Numbered from the stretch's first letter, positions 1 to 11,039 are shown. The stretch is 64,000 nt of DNA from Sugiyamaella lignohabitans (GCF_001640025.1 NC_031672.1:2232001-2296000), one strand, 5' to 3'. Numbers and translations are program-made. The notes: generated by a model not told the origin, from the sequence alone.

Positions 1-586
1 GATTCTTTCAAAATCACCGGGAATATTCAACTTTTAACAGATCACGAGTCAGGGGACGAAACTTCGTGCCACAGTTTCAGCGTCTGAAAGTGCCGTCCCG
101 CCCCTAACTTTCAAAACTGGTCATCCAAAGTCAAATCCAATCTATATACAAAACCATTCACCACTCTAATCACCGTACAAACCCCGTTACTCACCTGTTA
201 CTGTTGTCTCTTGAGTGATCTGTCCTGTCTGTATGGTCGTATGACTCCACCCGCTAATACACCGCTCCGGCTGAAAAATCTAAACGCACCGGGGCGGCGT
301 GAGCCGCACATGAAGCGCAGGGTCCACTGTGGAGAAGTGCACTTTCCCGAACGCTGGTGGGTGTTGAATTGGCAAGATCTAACTCGGATCTTATATAGCG
401 GCCAATAAAATTTTAATCACTCTAGTCTTGAAACATGCTTTCGCTGGGGCTATAGCGTGCTGTGTACCGGCGGCTCTGAAAAATAAAAGACTGACCCACT
501 TGAACTTTCGAAATTCCAATCAATTCGTTAACTACCAACTTCATAAAAGAGATTAATAGAGCCTAGAAATATTAAGGATTGGTGCG

Positions 587-652
587 GCCTCCGGCGGCTG
601 GGGCTCCGCCCCAGACCCTGGCTGCTCCTCTCGCTTCGCTCGAGTCGGGCGT
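587..652. repeat. GC-hairpin element, half copy (E1)
   Basis: One terminal module (GCCTCCGGCGGCTGGGGC with its paired GCCCCAG arm) followed by the CTCTCGCTTCGCTCGAG module. The mirror-image half is absent. It is isolated in the AT-rich left end. Confidence 0.85.
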
Positions 653-1025
653 CGGGAACTGGTGAGAACCAATTTCCCAGCAGGATACATGGAAACATTT
701 GGACTTTTTTTATTCGACTGTTTGTTTTTCTTCAAGATTTAGCCATTGTAATAACAGCTTTTCGCAAGTTGATGAGTTGATGAGTTGATAAGCTCAGAAC
801 CGAAGGAGCAGGCAGCCAGCTAAGTCGACAATTTTATGGCAATGCAGTGTAGAGTCCATGGCATGCAATGTTGCATAGGGAAATTTGTCAGAATACTGAA
901 AACAATGGACGACAGGTAACTAAGCCCTTAATATAAGCTTGAATAAGCAAATCAACAAAGGAAGAGAAGGAGAAATTAATGGAACAATCTGGAAATGATT
1001 GGTAGTATATTGGTGACTCTGAACG

Positions 1026-1532
1026 CCGGGTAACTCGTGATGGCACCTTGTTTACGTCTTAATATTGGCAATTCCAGGCGCCAGCGGAATTTGTTCATGG
1101 AATAAACTGTCCAGAATCAATACCCAAACTAATATGTCCGTCCAGTTCCGCTCAACGGGTAGTTATGTCGGGGTTCCATGGGCTTTGGGTCAAAGCCCCA
1201 TGAGAGCTTATTGGCGGCTCAAGACAGCAGTTCTTGTATATTTTCAGACGGTCCAATTCAATTAGTATTTCCGGATTCAGATCATGCAATGAGCTTTCCA
1301 AGATGAATTGACCACATTAAGAGCCTGCAGCTCACTGTTTTTAACAAGTTTTTTCATCCACCGTTCCGTCAAACTTTTCGACTACATTCCCCTGTTTATG
1401 ACATCCCAAACAACGAGTGATTTAGATACAAATAAAATAATTTTGTTAATGTCCATTCTCATGGCCAGAGATTAAAGAGATCATATTGTCGCCAGGTTTT
1501 CATAATATCCCCAGGTTTCGTCAGCCGGGTAA
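1026..1532. promoter_or_regulatory. Two Reb1-type sites
   Basis: CCGGGTAA occurs at 1026-1033 and 1525-1532. Its complement TTACCCGG matches the TTACCCG core bound by the general regulatory factor Reb1 in Saccharomyces. Binding in this organism is inference. Confidence 0.4.
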
Positions 1533-1914
1533 GTGGTATAATTAAGATCTTTCTTATTTGCATTTTCTTATTCCTTTTCTTCTGTTCACTGTTTCTCAGT
1601 TTCCATTTAGTTATATAGTATTAGACTATTTTAAGGATTCTCAACTTTCTTAGAAAATCACTAAGTTCCCTTGAGAAAAGAAAATAAAAAAAAGACTTGA
1701 CAGGGGAGCTTTCACTCGTGGAAAAAATTTAGTGGCCATCCCTTCTCAGCCCTTGCCGTAAACTCAGCATTTAGCAATGCCAGATTTAATCTGACTCAAA
1801 TTGCCCAGTGTTTTTAATTTCCCTTTAATCTATAGAGACCGATGATGGTTGGAGCGAGGAGAACTTCTGCTGCAATGAGAGGACGGAGTCCGTGGTCCAG
1901 TATGCGATAATGCC

Positions 1915-3828
1915 CACATGCCTTATCGCTGCGGCCTGCATGTCCGATTGCGCTATCAAGATCAGCCCTCATCGCCGATCTCTAACTCTAATCCCTTTTA
2001 AAAGTGATCGAGCCCACGATAGATTTGCATTTATCGAGTCAAATCTTCTGACCAGAGTGATAATAATTGATATTTCTCCTCAGCTTTGATACCCTCCATA
2101 ACCGTTTCTTGGTCGGTTATCACGTGCCTGGGGCCATAATGCACGCGTCTGCCTCCTGTCCCTGCATTTATTACCCAACCCTATTTCAAGCATAATCTTT
2201 CCTACTTCTGCATAATCTTTCACACAACAATATATATGGGCCGCTTCGCTCACATCCTCTTTTCTTCTTAGTTATCACTTATTCAAATTCTCTCTGCTGA
2301 CCACAATTGTTGAAGACTGACTAAACGCTAGTTTTCTGAATTCTTTTTATTATTTGATTTTACTATTTTCTTTGAAGTAAAATCCGTGTTTCGGTTAAAT
2401 TCGAATCGATCTTATTAATTCTAATTAATCTGGGGTTTTTTACTATGTTTCATTCTCACTGGAACAAGATCAAGTCTTTGGGCAATTTGCTCCTACCTAT
2501 TACTTACGTCTCGTTTCTCTTTGGTAAATATGATGAAGAGCCGGTTCCCAAGGAGGAACAAATGGAACAACCAAAGGAGAGAATTATTATGAACGACTAC
2601 AGATGGTCGGTTCAAACCACTGAGATTTGGACACCTCCCCCTCCACCCCCCTCAAAGATGAAACGGAGACTGGCCAATATCAAAGAAAAGATAGAAATTA
2701 CTGCTCTCGTGGTCGTACTGGTTGGCATAATATTCTGCCCCATTCGAGAGAAGGAAAACAGAGAGGAGAAACAGAGAGAGAGAAAGAAAGCCGAACTGGC
2801 TGCCACCAAGAGATATGTCTGGGAGAAAAAGACAACCGAAACAAAATTTACTTCATCAGGATCCACCAAACAGAAAGGATCCACCGAATCATTCAAGGCA
2901 TTTGGAGTCCCAAAGAAAACTGTTAAACCTCCCACTACTGATCTACCATCTACTCTAGACTCAGTGGGGAATGAAAAGAAACAAACCACAGTCAAGAAGA
3001 TTTTCAAGAAACTTTGGGTAAAGAAGAAGAAATCTCAACCTGTTACCAATACTCCTCCAGTATCTACTAAACCAACTCATTGTAGTCCCACAGCTACAGA
3101 GAATCGGTTCAAAGTACCAAGAAAACCAGTTGGAACTCCACCATGCCCCCCTCCAAGGTACCACATGGTCGTCTGGTGAATCAGTCATACAGTTGGACCA
3201 AACATTCTTTTCTCCACACACGGTTAGAATCAGGACATTGACTAGTATCTCTTGCGTCTCAGATCTAGGATAGTCGGTAGCTGCACTTCGCGCTTGATAT
3301 CCTTAACATGAGATGCTCTAGTATTGGCATCCCGAGTCATACTGGGATATCTAGTCTTGTCATCCTTTGTCCAACGCCACTCACAGACTTATTCCAGCTG
3401 AATGCCATTCCCACTTCAAATCATTCAGGCTTCACTTCTTTCCTCTTTTTTTATTATTATTATTAGCCTCTTGTCAAGGCTGGCGGCGAAGGGAGCTGCC
3501 GGAGTGAGCACAAATTGCATCGTGCCCTCCAAATTTCAAGGCTCATGGACCAAGGCTGCTGGAGCGAACACAGAATGCATCGTGTCCTCCCCTATTCTCT
3601 ACCAGAGGATCTTCCATCAATGAGAGTTTGCATCATCCACTATTCTGCATTACCTCTCACCATCTGTTAGATCCTCTGGTAAGAATTTGTATTATTAATC
3701 GCAGCAACTGTCCATGCTTTTTATTAACTTGTTGTCTCCATGTACTCTCTGCTCTTGTTTTAATATTACTCTATTTGTTTACTATTCAACTATATTTCTC
3801 TGGATCCTCCAGTTTAATCAAAGAATCC
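1915..3828 (+). repeat. Inverted-duplicate locus, copy A
   Basis: About 1.9 kb that matches, on the opposite strand, 40384-42293. The match includes 5' flank, the whole 244-codon gene and 3' flank, for example the paired CCAGAGGATCT / AGATCCTCTGG motifs at 3602 and 3668. Similarity fades on both sides. By hand, the coding part differs at about 19 of 735 positions, and a 105-nt stretch of 3' flank at about 5 positions. Confidence 0.9.
2445..3179 (+). CDS. Unknown proline/lysine-rich single-pass membrane protein, copy A
   Basis: I do not recognise this 244-residue protein. Visible features are a moderately hydrophobic N-terminus, a run of six prolines (about 64-69), a predicted membrane segment around residues 88-104 (ITALVVVLVGIIFCPI), and then a highly charged Glu/Arg/Lys stretch. 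A Ser/Thr/Pro-rich tail with basic clusters (KKIFKKLW, KKKKS) ends in RYHMVVW. A near-identical gene lies inverted at 41032-41766, with 11 residue differences (about 95% identity). Hand counting gives roughly 11 nonsynonymous and 8 synonymous changes; both frames remain open and both ends are identical. This favours a real protein under mild constraint. Function, localisation and partners are unknown. Confidence 0.7.
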   Translation: MFHSHWNKIKSLGNLLLPITYVSFLFGKYDEEPVPKEEQMEQPKERIIMNDYRWSVQTTEIWTPPPPPPSKMKRRLANIKEKIEITALVVVLVGIIFCPIREKENREEKQRERKKAELAATKRYVWEKKTTETKFTSSGSTKQKGSTESFKAFGVPKKTVKPPTTDLPSTLDSVGNEKKQTTVKKIFKKLWVKKKKSQPVTNTPPVSTKPTHCSPTATENRFKVPRKPVGTPPCPPPRYHMVVW

Positions 3829-5236
3829 TTTTCCCTAGATAGAAGAAGTCTGACTACTGCCTGTCAGTATCAAGCTCATAGGCATGATTTTCTATACTCT
3901 CGCAAATAGGGAAACAGTTTCCTTATTGTAGAAGAGTAATAGTGTGGGTGATGTACGGTTGGCTCACAATTGTGTCAAAACTAAGGAAGCAAATGGCCGT
4001 TTTATGAGCGGTAGTAGCCAGGAGTCTTTCACGTCCCTGAGGTGTGTTCTGCTGTATTAATCATAAGCACTTCGGCACGAATGGTCCTGATATTCACAAG
4101 AATCCTAACCTAATTAATGAAGGGAGACGGAAAGAGGCACATGTGCGACAATCCAGGCACCTCGGCATGAATGTAACAGACTCGAGATGGGCTCGCCCGA
4201 CTAATATCTGATGGGGCAGAGGATCTGGCATGGATGTGGATGACTCAACATGGGCCTTTTCTATGGTGCAGAGGATTTGGCATGGATGTAATTGACTCGA
4301 CATGGGCTTATTTTGATGGTGCAGAGGATCTGCCATGGATGTACTACTTGAACTTGAGCGAGAATCCTGGCACCTCTCCCGCCTCTTCTTGTTAACTCGT
4401 CAAAACTCTAATTTCAAACCAAGTTTTCATATAATACAAGTTCTAAACCGTTATTTCTAGCCCTAGAAGGATGGCGGTGACTTGTAGTTAAGTGTCCAAT
4501 GGGAACTCAGAGATCGACCTCTTCAGTAAGGTGGAATTGGCTCTTTCTGTATAATACTTTCTGCTTGTCTTCTACGAGCATTTTCGATGTACTGCTTAAT
4601 AGTAGAGGCTTCAACCAGGTCTCTGGCTAGCATTGAAGTGTCCACGACGTTTTTGGGCTTTCAATGGGTCTAGAATATAGATGACTGAATATTCCAACAA
4701 GTGCAATAATTGCAAATCAAGTCATTAAGCATATACAGAACATTGACATTAGGTCAACTGGAATTTCATTAAAACTTTAGGAAACCGTCCCAGTTTTAGA
4801 AATTAAGGCAGCTACCGCAGCGACACCGAATCAACTGCCTTGCCGGTATATTTTTATTGTTTAATGTCCGAACATCGTTATAGAATAGCCGACATTAACG
4901 TGCATTTCTACTTGACCGTAGATGAAAATAGCCACAGCTCGATTAGAGGAACGATTGCTACTTCTCTATATGGTGAGCATTCTGTTGAATATTATAAGTA
5001 CCATAGCAAATATGCAAATATATTAGAAGGCTTGTAGCTCGGCCCCAGACTCTGGAACCTGGATAGTCTACCCTTTAAAGGGCATTGGTCCATATCAGAT
5101 GCTGGCAGCACAACGGTTTATAAAAATACCTAATAGTCAATGTTGAAATGCACATAGTCGTATATATATATGTAAATTGCACTATCAGAGGTAGCACTGA
5201 GTAGACTTGCCAGTTAGACGTGAGACAGAGAGACGG
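3829..5236. other. Intergenic region without recognised gene
   Basis: Lies between the duplicated locus and the 3' end of RIB2. It contains the 52-63-bp tandem repeat at 4164-4345. A 65-codon open frame at 4840-5037 has no recognisable feature, and I do not call it a gene. Confidence 0.5.
4164..4345. repeat. Tandem repeat, three units plus a partial
   Basis: Units start at 4164 (63 bp), 4227 (52 bp), 4279 (53 bp) and 4332 (partial). Each begins with a variant of GGCATGGATGT, contains GACTCGACATGGGC and ends with GCAGAGGATCT. The GAGGATCT motif also recurs in the neighbouring duplicated locus. Confidence 0.85.
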
Positions 5237-7419
5237 TTATGCAGTTGGAACGGGAGGGTGACCCTTCGTGGCAGCCTTGATGGCCTCCTCTTCGATACCA
5301 GTGATAGGAATGTACTCGATTTTCTTCTCAGTCAGTTTGGCTAAGCCTGTGTTTTTCTTGACAAACGTGTCAGGTTCTACTACACCAACAAATACGGTCT
5401 TGATGGACGTCTTCAAAATACGGTCCACGCAAGGAAGGTTCCCACTGAGACGCTCAGAACAAGGTTCCATAGTTGTGTAGATAACTGTTCCTGCAGGTAC
5501 ATCAGTCGTTCCGTGCTTAGCATAGTATTTTTCGAGTGCACATTGTTCAGCATGCGTATTTCCAGGAAGCTCGCGGGAGTAGCCAGTTTCAAGGACTTTT
5601 CCATCCTTGACAAGCACCGCACCAACAGAAAACGCAGTTTCTGTAGGTTCGCATTTCTTGGCCTCTTCAAGTGCCATTTTCATGAATGGCAAATGAACCT
5701 CATTGACCCAATAGGGAATAGGAGTTTCGTAACTCCATGGATTGCTTTCATCGATAGAGTAGTATTTAAGGGCATGCAACCAAAGATCAAGATCGTTAGG
5801 ACCTGGGTCTGTGTAGAGGGCAGTAGCACAGACTGAGCAATTCTCACCAGTGAGCATTTCACCTTCGCCATTGGATTGATTCTTTGGATGGATATATGTC
5901 TCAGCAACAGTGGTTTTACCAATTTCATTTAGTTTTGCAGCAATTACCAGTGGGTCACCAGAACCTGATTTACCGAGATCCGGTCCCCAAACATTTACAT
6001 TCGAATATAATGGATCGTTGGCAATAGGATGTCCCAGATACTGGAGATGAACTCTGATCTGGTGAGTTCGGCCAGTCAAAGGACGGCATCGTACAATACT
6101 CGTTTGACCATCGTAGCTAATTCTGTTAAATATAGTTGTAGCTTCTTTGCCAGTGCCGTCTTTTACCACCATGTTTAAGGCAACTTTGGGATCCACTGTT
6201 AGCAGGGGTTCATTACAGGTGATTTCACCTAGAGGGAACTCGCCAACTACTCTAGCCAGATATTCTTTTCGAACCTCTCGTCCTCGTAGTTGTGCACCCA
6301 TCTGGTCAGCACCCTTGGCATTCTTGGCTAAAAACATGAGTCCTGATGTCAATCTATCAAGACGATTACAAGCTGGATATGTTAGAGTCTACACAGGACG
6401 AGTACAATTTGAGATCAGATAAAACTTACGATGAGCAATCTTGCCGTGCTCATGTTTAAGGACCATAATTACAGAGTTAAACCTAAATCGTCCTGTGGGA
6501 TGAACCTTATCTGAGTTAGTGGAACCTGTCCCGCTGTTGAGATATACCTTGAGGGAATTATATGACAACCCTAGTATTGCGAATTATTGGCAAAAATATT
6601 GCACAAACTGTCGACAACAGTGACTTCAGACGCTGGGAAGCCTAGACTGTCGAGACCACAATAGGTTGTTAGGTTGTTACTTACGGGAATTCCAGAGGGC
6701 TTGTCAATAACGATAAGTTGATCATCTTCGTGAACAATGCCAATGGGTCTCGAGGTCACAGGTTGCTCGTGTTTGTGTGTACGGTGAGAGATCAGGTCTC
6801 CATTACGAACCACTGTAGCCATAGTAGCAATCTGGTTGTTAACGTATACTTGTCCACTCTCTATAGCTTGTCTCTGTCAGAGTTAGTAAGAGAAATAACA
6901 CACAATCCAATTGGTATTAGATCCACCACAACTTACATAATAGTCCTTGTCCCTATCCCGGAATTCGGTTACAAATATATCGTACAACAGACGGTCTCTC
7001 CATCGCAGTTTGCAGTATGTCAAGTATGTGAAGTAATACGGTGGAACGCGACGTAATGGACCATCGATAATATATTGTGCACCTTGAGCTACTTCGTCAT
7101 TAATAGATACCACGGCGCCTTTGCCAATAGGGCTTTGTGATTCAATTTGCTGTCTCTTGATTCGGAATCCACCCTCATCACGTTTACGGCCATCACGTAG
7201 CTGTTTGGCACTATTAGTACTGCTGGTAACAGATGATGAACTATTACTTCGACTTCTATTTCGCCTAGTTTTTAATAGAACATTTTCTGGTGCTTCTGAT
7301 TCAGATACTGGTCCTGGTGTAGGAGTATCACTGATACTTGGACTGGGTGAAGCCATGCTACCAACCGTCGAAAATGCCCTTGAAAGGATGCTAGTACGGG
7401 ATCTAAGAATGAAAGCCAA
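5237..7419 (-). CDS. RIB2: Rib2: DRAP deaminase / tRNA pseudouridine-32 synthase fusion
   Basis: Bifunctional protein: an RluA-type pseudouridine synthase followed by a cytidine-deaminase-like domain that makes the riboflavin precursor by deaminating diaminohydroxyribosylaminopyrimidine phosphate. Exons on the minus strand are 7419-6937, 6873-6685, 6505-6431 and 6372-5237; introns have GTAAGT donors and CTAAC branches 8-9 nt before the acceptor. The synthase shows DKPSGIP at the end of exon 2, HPTGR at the start of exon 3 and the catalytic NRLDRLTSG in exon 4. The deaminase shows THAEQ and [12 protein letters not shown] as zinc/catalytic motifs. The N-terminus ([20 protein letters not shown]) resembles a mitochondrial presequence, with a second ATG at codon 21. 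As I read the bases, exon 3 is one nucleotide short near 6480 and shifts frame after HPTGRFR. About 627 residues if intact, close to the usual 590. Confidence 0.9.
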
Positions 7420-7988
7420 CTTGACGAAAGCTTGGAGAACAACTAATACAGTGAAGCAAACGATTCAAAAAGATGAATTTGCGAATTAACAAAATCTACC
7501 ACACTAATTGTTCAAATAATGCAGCTAAAATCAACAGATCAGTAGACCTATTTAGGGTGAAATTTTAATAGCCGCATCATATCTATCTCGTTTTCACTTG
7601 GTGTCTAAATCCTCAAAATAGTTAAGATTAAGGTATGAAATCTATATTTATGGGATAATCTAGCTATTTAAATTAATTCAAACCCCATAGACCACTTGCT
7701 TTTCTTGCAGAGTTGTAAGTTGTAGCTGCTGACAGCAACCGTTGACAGCACCCTGATCTACAGGAGATCACTTGCCATGTACTAGATCATCTGCATGCAA
7801 CTTTAACGCAGAATTTTTTTCTTCCCAAACTGGCAGATACGGACTGAAATTCACCTGCACTGAAATATTCAGACGGTCGACCTCAACTTCCACAGTAGTC
7901 ACTCACACATTAACACTTGTTTCTAACGGTTATATCAACTGTCAGTGTCTGAGTAACAGATTTTGAAGGTCTTATAGAACAGAAGAAA
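7420..7988. promoter_or_regulatory. Divergent RIB2/SDA1 intergenic region
   Basis: 569 bp separate the two start codons. It is AT-rich and carries no GC element. A TGAAATTTT box near 7559 resembles the RRPE element of ribosome-biogenesis promoters, which would suit SDA1, but the match is weak. Confidence 0.35.
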
Positions 7989-10130
7989 ATGGTGAAACGA
8001 AAGAGAGCAGCTTTGCTGCCAACCAACATTGCTTTGCTGCAAAATTTGATTAGAAGAGACCCTCCTTCATACAAAGAAGAGTTTTTACTTCAATATAGAC
8101 ACTATGAATCACTTCGAGACATCTTTCTGGAGAATACTGGAGCTGAACAAGGATCTGAAGAGTTTTCAGATCTTATCGGATTTGTGTCTCAAATGTGTAC
8201 ATGCTTTCCTGAAGAGACTAAGACTTTTCCAGATACTCTTTTCCAGATTCTGGCTCAACGCCATCATGAGTTGCCATCTGATTTGAGAGAGAAAATCGTT
8301 CAGAGTCTTACAATGTTGCGTAACAAAGGTGTTATTACTTCAGAAGCTCTTATTCAAAATCTATTTCCTATTCTTGTCTCGACAGACTCGAAACAATTAC
8401 GATCCCAAGTATATTCATCTATCATTACTCTAATCAAAAGCGTCAACCAAGGTGCTAAGAATCAAAAAGTCAATAGAAGTGTACAGGCTTTACTGTTTAA
8501 TCTGTTGACAGATGCCGAGTCCAACGGTCTATGGGCTACCAAGATCACTCGAGAGTTATGGAGAAGAGGTATCTGGGACGATTCACGAACAGTTGAAATC
8601 ATGACCCAAGCGGCCCAACACTCGAATATCAAGGTATCTATTTCGGCAGCGAAGTTTTTCTTGGGTGCTGATAAGGAAAGAGAAGAGGCACAACAGTCGG
8701 ACGACGAAGACGACTCTGTCGACATGACTGCTCTACGTCACAAGATGTCTATCAATAAGAAGACGAGTAAGCGTGGTAAGAAACTGGAACAGGCACTCAA
8801 GGCAGTCAAGAAGAAGGGTCAAGCTCATCACAGTGCTACCTATCTCAACTTCTCTGCTATTCATTTATTACGAGATCCTCAAGGATTTGCCGATAATTTA
8901 TTCTCCGTGCACTTGTCCCGTGGCGGATCTAGACTCAAGTTAGAACAGAAAATCATCTTCATGAACCTTATTTCACGACTAGTGGGTGTACACAAACTGA
9001 CAGTTCTTGGATTATACTCTTTTTTCCTCAAGTACCTAACGCCCAAGCAACAGGACGTCACTCAGATCATGGCTGCTGCTGCACAGGCTTCGCACGACTT
9101 GGTTCCACCAGATGTGATTAGTCCTGTTATCCGTAAAGTGGCTGATGAATTTGTAAGTGATGGTGTTGCCGCTGAAGTTGCTGCTGCTGGTATCAATACG
9201 ATCCGAGAGATCCTTAGTCGAGCACCTCTTGCTATTGACAAGACACTGCTCCACGATCTTATTGAGTACAAGGGATCTAAATCCAAGCCTGTAATGATGG
9301 CCGCCAGAGGTTTGGTTGGTTTGTACCGAGAAATCGACCCCTCGATGCTTCATACCAGAGACAGAGGCAAGGTAGCTGCCATGGCATTAAAGGATGGAGA
9401 TGCTGCTACTGCCGGACCCAAGTTTGGTGTTGAGAGTGGTACTGTCAACGGTATTGAGGGTCTTGAGCTGTTCAGAAAATGGCGTGAAGAACAAGGAATC
9501 GACGAGAATGCCAATGAAGACGGCAATGATGGATGGGAGGTTGCCACTGATGAAGAAGAAGAGTCTGACGACGAGTCGGATGATGGCTGGATTCAAGTTG
9601 AGAGTGACCAAGAGTACGAGATCTCTGATTCAGAAGACGAGGACGGTGAGAAAAAGCCCGATGCCAAGAAATCGAAACTGGACGAGGCTACTGCCGTCAA
9701 TGCTGCTGCTGACGCCGACGCATTCATGAAACTAGCATCTACCACTGTTTTAACCCCTGCCGACTTTGCCAAAATCGACGAACTCAAGCTTGCTGCTGGT
9801 GTTGAGAAAGCTATGGGTAAGCACCGCGGTCTGCGAAACGAGGACCAGGTCGAAGCCAGCACGCTTGTTGGACCCATGAAATTCAAGCAACTGCGTGAAG
9901 AGAAGATTGCTGCTGCCAGAGAAGGCAAAGAAGACCGAGAATTCGGATCCAAGAAGAGCAAACATCTTCAAAAGGCACACAGTACTACCAACAAGGACAA
10001 GGCCCGTAAGAAGAATTTCATGATGATGATCCACAAAAAAGACGTCCAAGGCAAAGCAAAACGCAGTCTTCGCGACAAACAAAAAGTCCTCCAAGCCCAC
10101 ATCACCAAACAGAAGAAAAAGGGCTTCTAA
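7989..10130 (+). CDS. SDA1: Sda1, nucleolar 60S ribosome biogenesis factor
   Basis: Intronless, 713 residues (Saccharomyces Sda1 is 767). Sda1 is a nucleolar/nuclear protein needed for pre-60S maturation and export, and its loss perturbs actin and G1 progression. The start MVKRKRAALLPTNIALLQNLIRRDPPSY and the body built of alpha-helical repeats are typical of the family. A long acidic tract occupies about residues 519-555, and a strongly basic Lys/Arg tail about 655-713 ends in KKKGF, as expected for a nucleolar protein. It is divergent from RIB2; a GC-hairpin element begins 64 bp after the stop. Confidence 0.95.
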   Translation: MVKRKRAALLPTNIALLQNLIRRDPPSYKEEFLLQYRHYESLRDIFLENTGAEQGSEEFSDLIGFVSQMCTCFPEETKTFPDTLFQILAQRHHELPSDLREKIVQSLTMLRNKGVITSEALIQNLFPILVSTDSKQLRSQVYSSIITLIKSVNQGAKNQKVNRSVQALLFNLLTDAESNGLWATKITRELWRRGIWDDSRTVEIMTQAAQHSNIKVSISAAKFFLGADKEREEAQQSDDEDDSVDMTALRHKMSINKKTSKRGKKLEQALKAVKKKGQAHHSATYLNFSAIHLLRDPQGFADNLFSVHLSRGGSRLKLEQKIIFMNLISRLVGVHKLTVLGLYSFFLKYLTPKQQDVTQIMAAAAQASHDLVPPDVISPVIRKVADEFVSDGVAAEVAAAGINTIREILSRAPLAIDKTLLHDLIEYKGSKSKPVMMAARGLVGLYREIDPSMLHTRDRGKVAAMALKDGDAATAGPKFGVESGTVNGIEGLELFRKWREEQGIDENANEDGNDGWEVATDEEEESDDESDDGWIQVESDQEYEISDSEDEDGEKKPDAKKSKLDEATAVNAAADADAFMKLASTTVLTPADFAKIDELKLAAGVEKAMGKHRGLRNEDQVEASTLVGPMKFKQLREEKIAAAREGKEDREFGSKKSKHLQKAHSTTNKDKARKKNFMMMIHKKDVQGKAKRSLRDKQKVLQAHITKQKKKGF

Positions 10131-10194
10131 AAACACATTTATAGATTTCAATTGCATTTTCATTTTACCTACATTCCTCCGGAGGGGGGCAGGT

Positions 10195-10330
10195 GCCTCC
10201 GGCGGCTGGGGCTCCGCCCCAGACCCCGCTGCTTCTCTCGCTTCGCTCGAGTCGTTCCGTCGACGGTCCCAGCCATCTCCTGCGAAGCAGGAGCCACGGG
10301 GTCTGGGGCAGAGCCCCAGCCGCCGGAGGC
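10195..10330. repeat. GC-hairpin element, full copy (E2)
   Basis: Canonical 136-bp copy: terminal module, CTC(TC)GCTTCGCTCGAG module, a centre with GTCGACGG, the CTCCTGCGAAGCAGGAG hairpin and an inverted terminal module. It lies between the SDA1 stop and the SMN1 start. Confidence 0.9.
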
Positions 10331-10410
10331 AGGCCCCTGGATGCACGGCTGTGCACAGATGTCGTGAAGCAAGTCAAGGTTCACGGTTTCATGTTGAAAG
10401 GGTGTCGTCA

Positions 10411-10927
10411 ATGTCCGAGATCGATATCGGGGATAAAGACGCCTGGGATGACTCGAAACTGGTCCGATCGTGGGACAGTCTGTACAATGAGTACAAGGTA
10501 GGTTTACAGTGTCGAAATTGTGAGGAAAGAAGACTAACTGGCGCAGAAATACCACAGTCTAGAGACAGAAGAAGCCCGAGCAAGGGCAGGTGGAGATGGT
10601 GATAAAGAGTCGAAGATGGATCAGGACTCACAGGATGAAGCAAAGAATCAAGAGGATGAATCTGGTCTGGAAGGAAAAGTTGAGGACCAGGAAGTGGCCA
10701 TATCAGAGGTGCCTGCTGCTGTCCCACAACCTGAACTCAATGCCACACAACCCCAAGAACACCAACAACAGACCATTGAAGCAGTCTCTGGAGACGGGTC
10801 CACACCCAATCCATTTGACGGACTGCCGCCATCGGTTCGTGAGCTCGTTATGGCCTGGTACTGGGCCGGCTACTACCAAGGTCTTCATAAGGGTCGCTCC
10901 GAACGGGCAGGTAATTCGAGCAGCTGA
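10411..10927 (+). CDS. SMN1: SMN (survival motor neuron) homologue
   Basis: Two exons, 10411-10497 and 10547-10927, 155 residues. The 49-nt intron has donor GTAGGT and branch/acceptor CTAACTGGCGCAG. The N-terminal exon (AWDDSKLVRSWDSLYNEYKKYHS) resembles the Gemin2-binding segment of fission-yeast Smn1. The C-terminus carries the YG box (SVRELVMAWYWAGYYQGLHKG), the glycine-zipper oligomerisation helix of SMN. The middle is acidic and Gln/Pro-rich with no Tudor domain, as in fission yeast (152 residues). SMN assembles Sm rings on snRNAs; Saccharomyces cerevisiae lacks an obvious SMN. Retention fits an intron-richer genome. Single-ORF callers would split this gene and start the second part at 10616. 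Confidence 0.88.
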
Positions 10928-10951
10928 TGGTTTCTTGGGAAATGAGCATTT

Positions 10952-11005
10952 GCCTCCGGCGGCTGGGGCGCTGCCCCAGACCCCGTTGCTCCTGCTTCGC
11001 AGGAG
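10952..11005. repeat. GC-hairpin element, half copy (E3)
   Basis: One terminal module with a changed loop (GGGGCGCTGCCCC) plus the CTCCTGCTTCGCAGGAG hairpin. It starts 24 bp after the SMN1 stop and ends 34 bp from the DBP8 stop, between these convergent genes. Confidence 0.88.
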
Positions 11006-11039
11006 GTACTGAGTAGAGTGCAAAAAATAAATTAAAAAA

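Larger units (their letters stand above)
1..2444. other. Gene-poor AT-rich left end
   Basis: I see no convincing gene. The stretch holds a half GC-hairpin element (587-652), two Reb1-type CCGGGTAA sites (1026 and 1525) and, from about 1915, the start of the 1.9-kb duplicated locus, including the promoter side of the unknown gene at 2445. Short open frames here have no recognisable domains. Confidence 0.6.
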
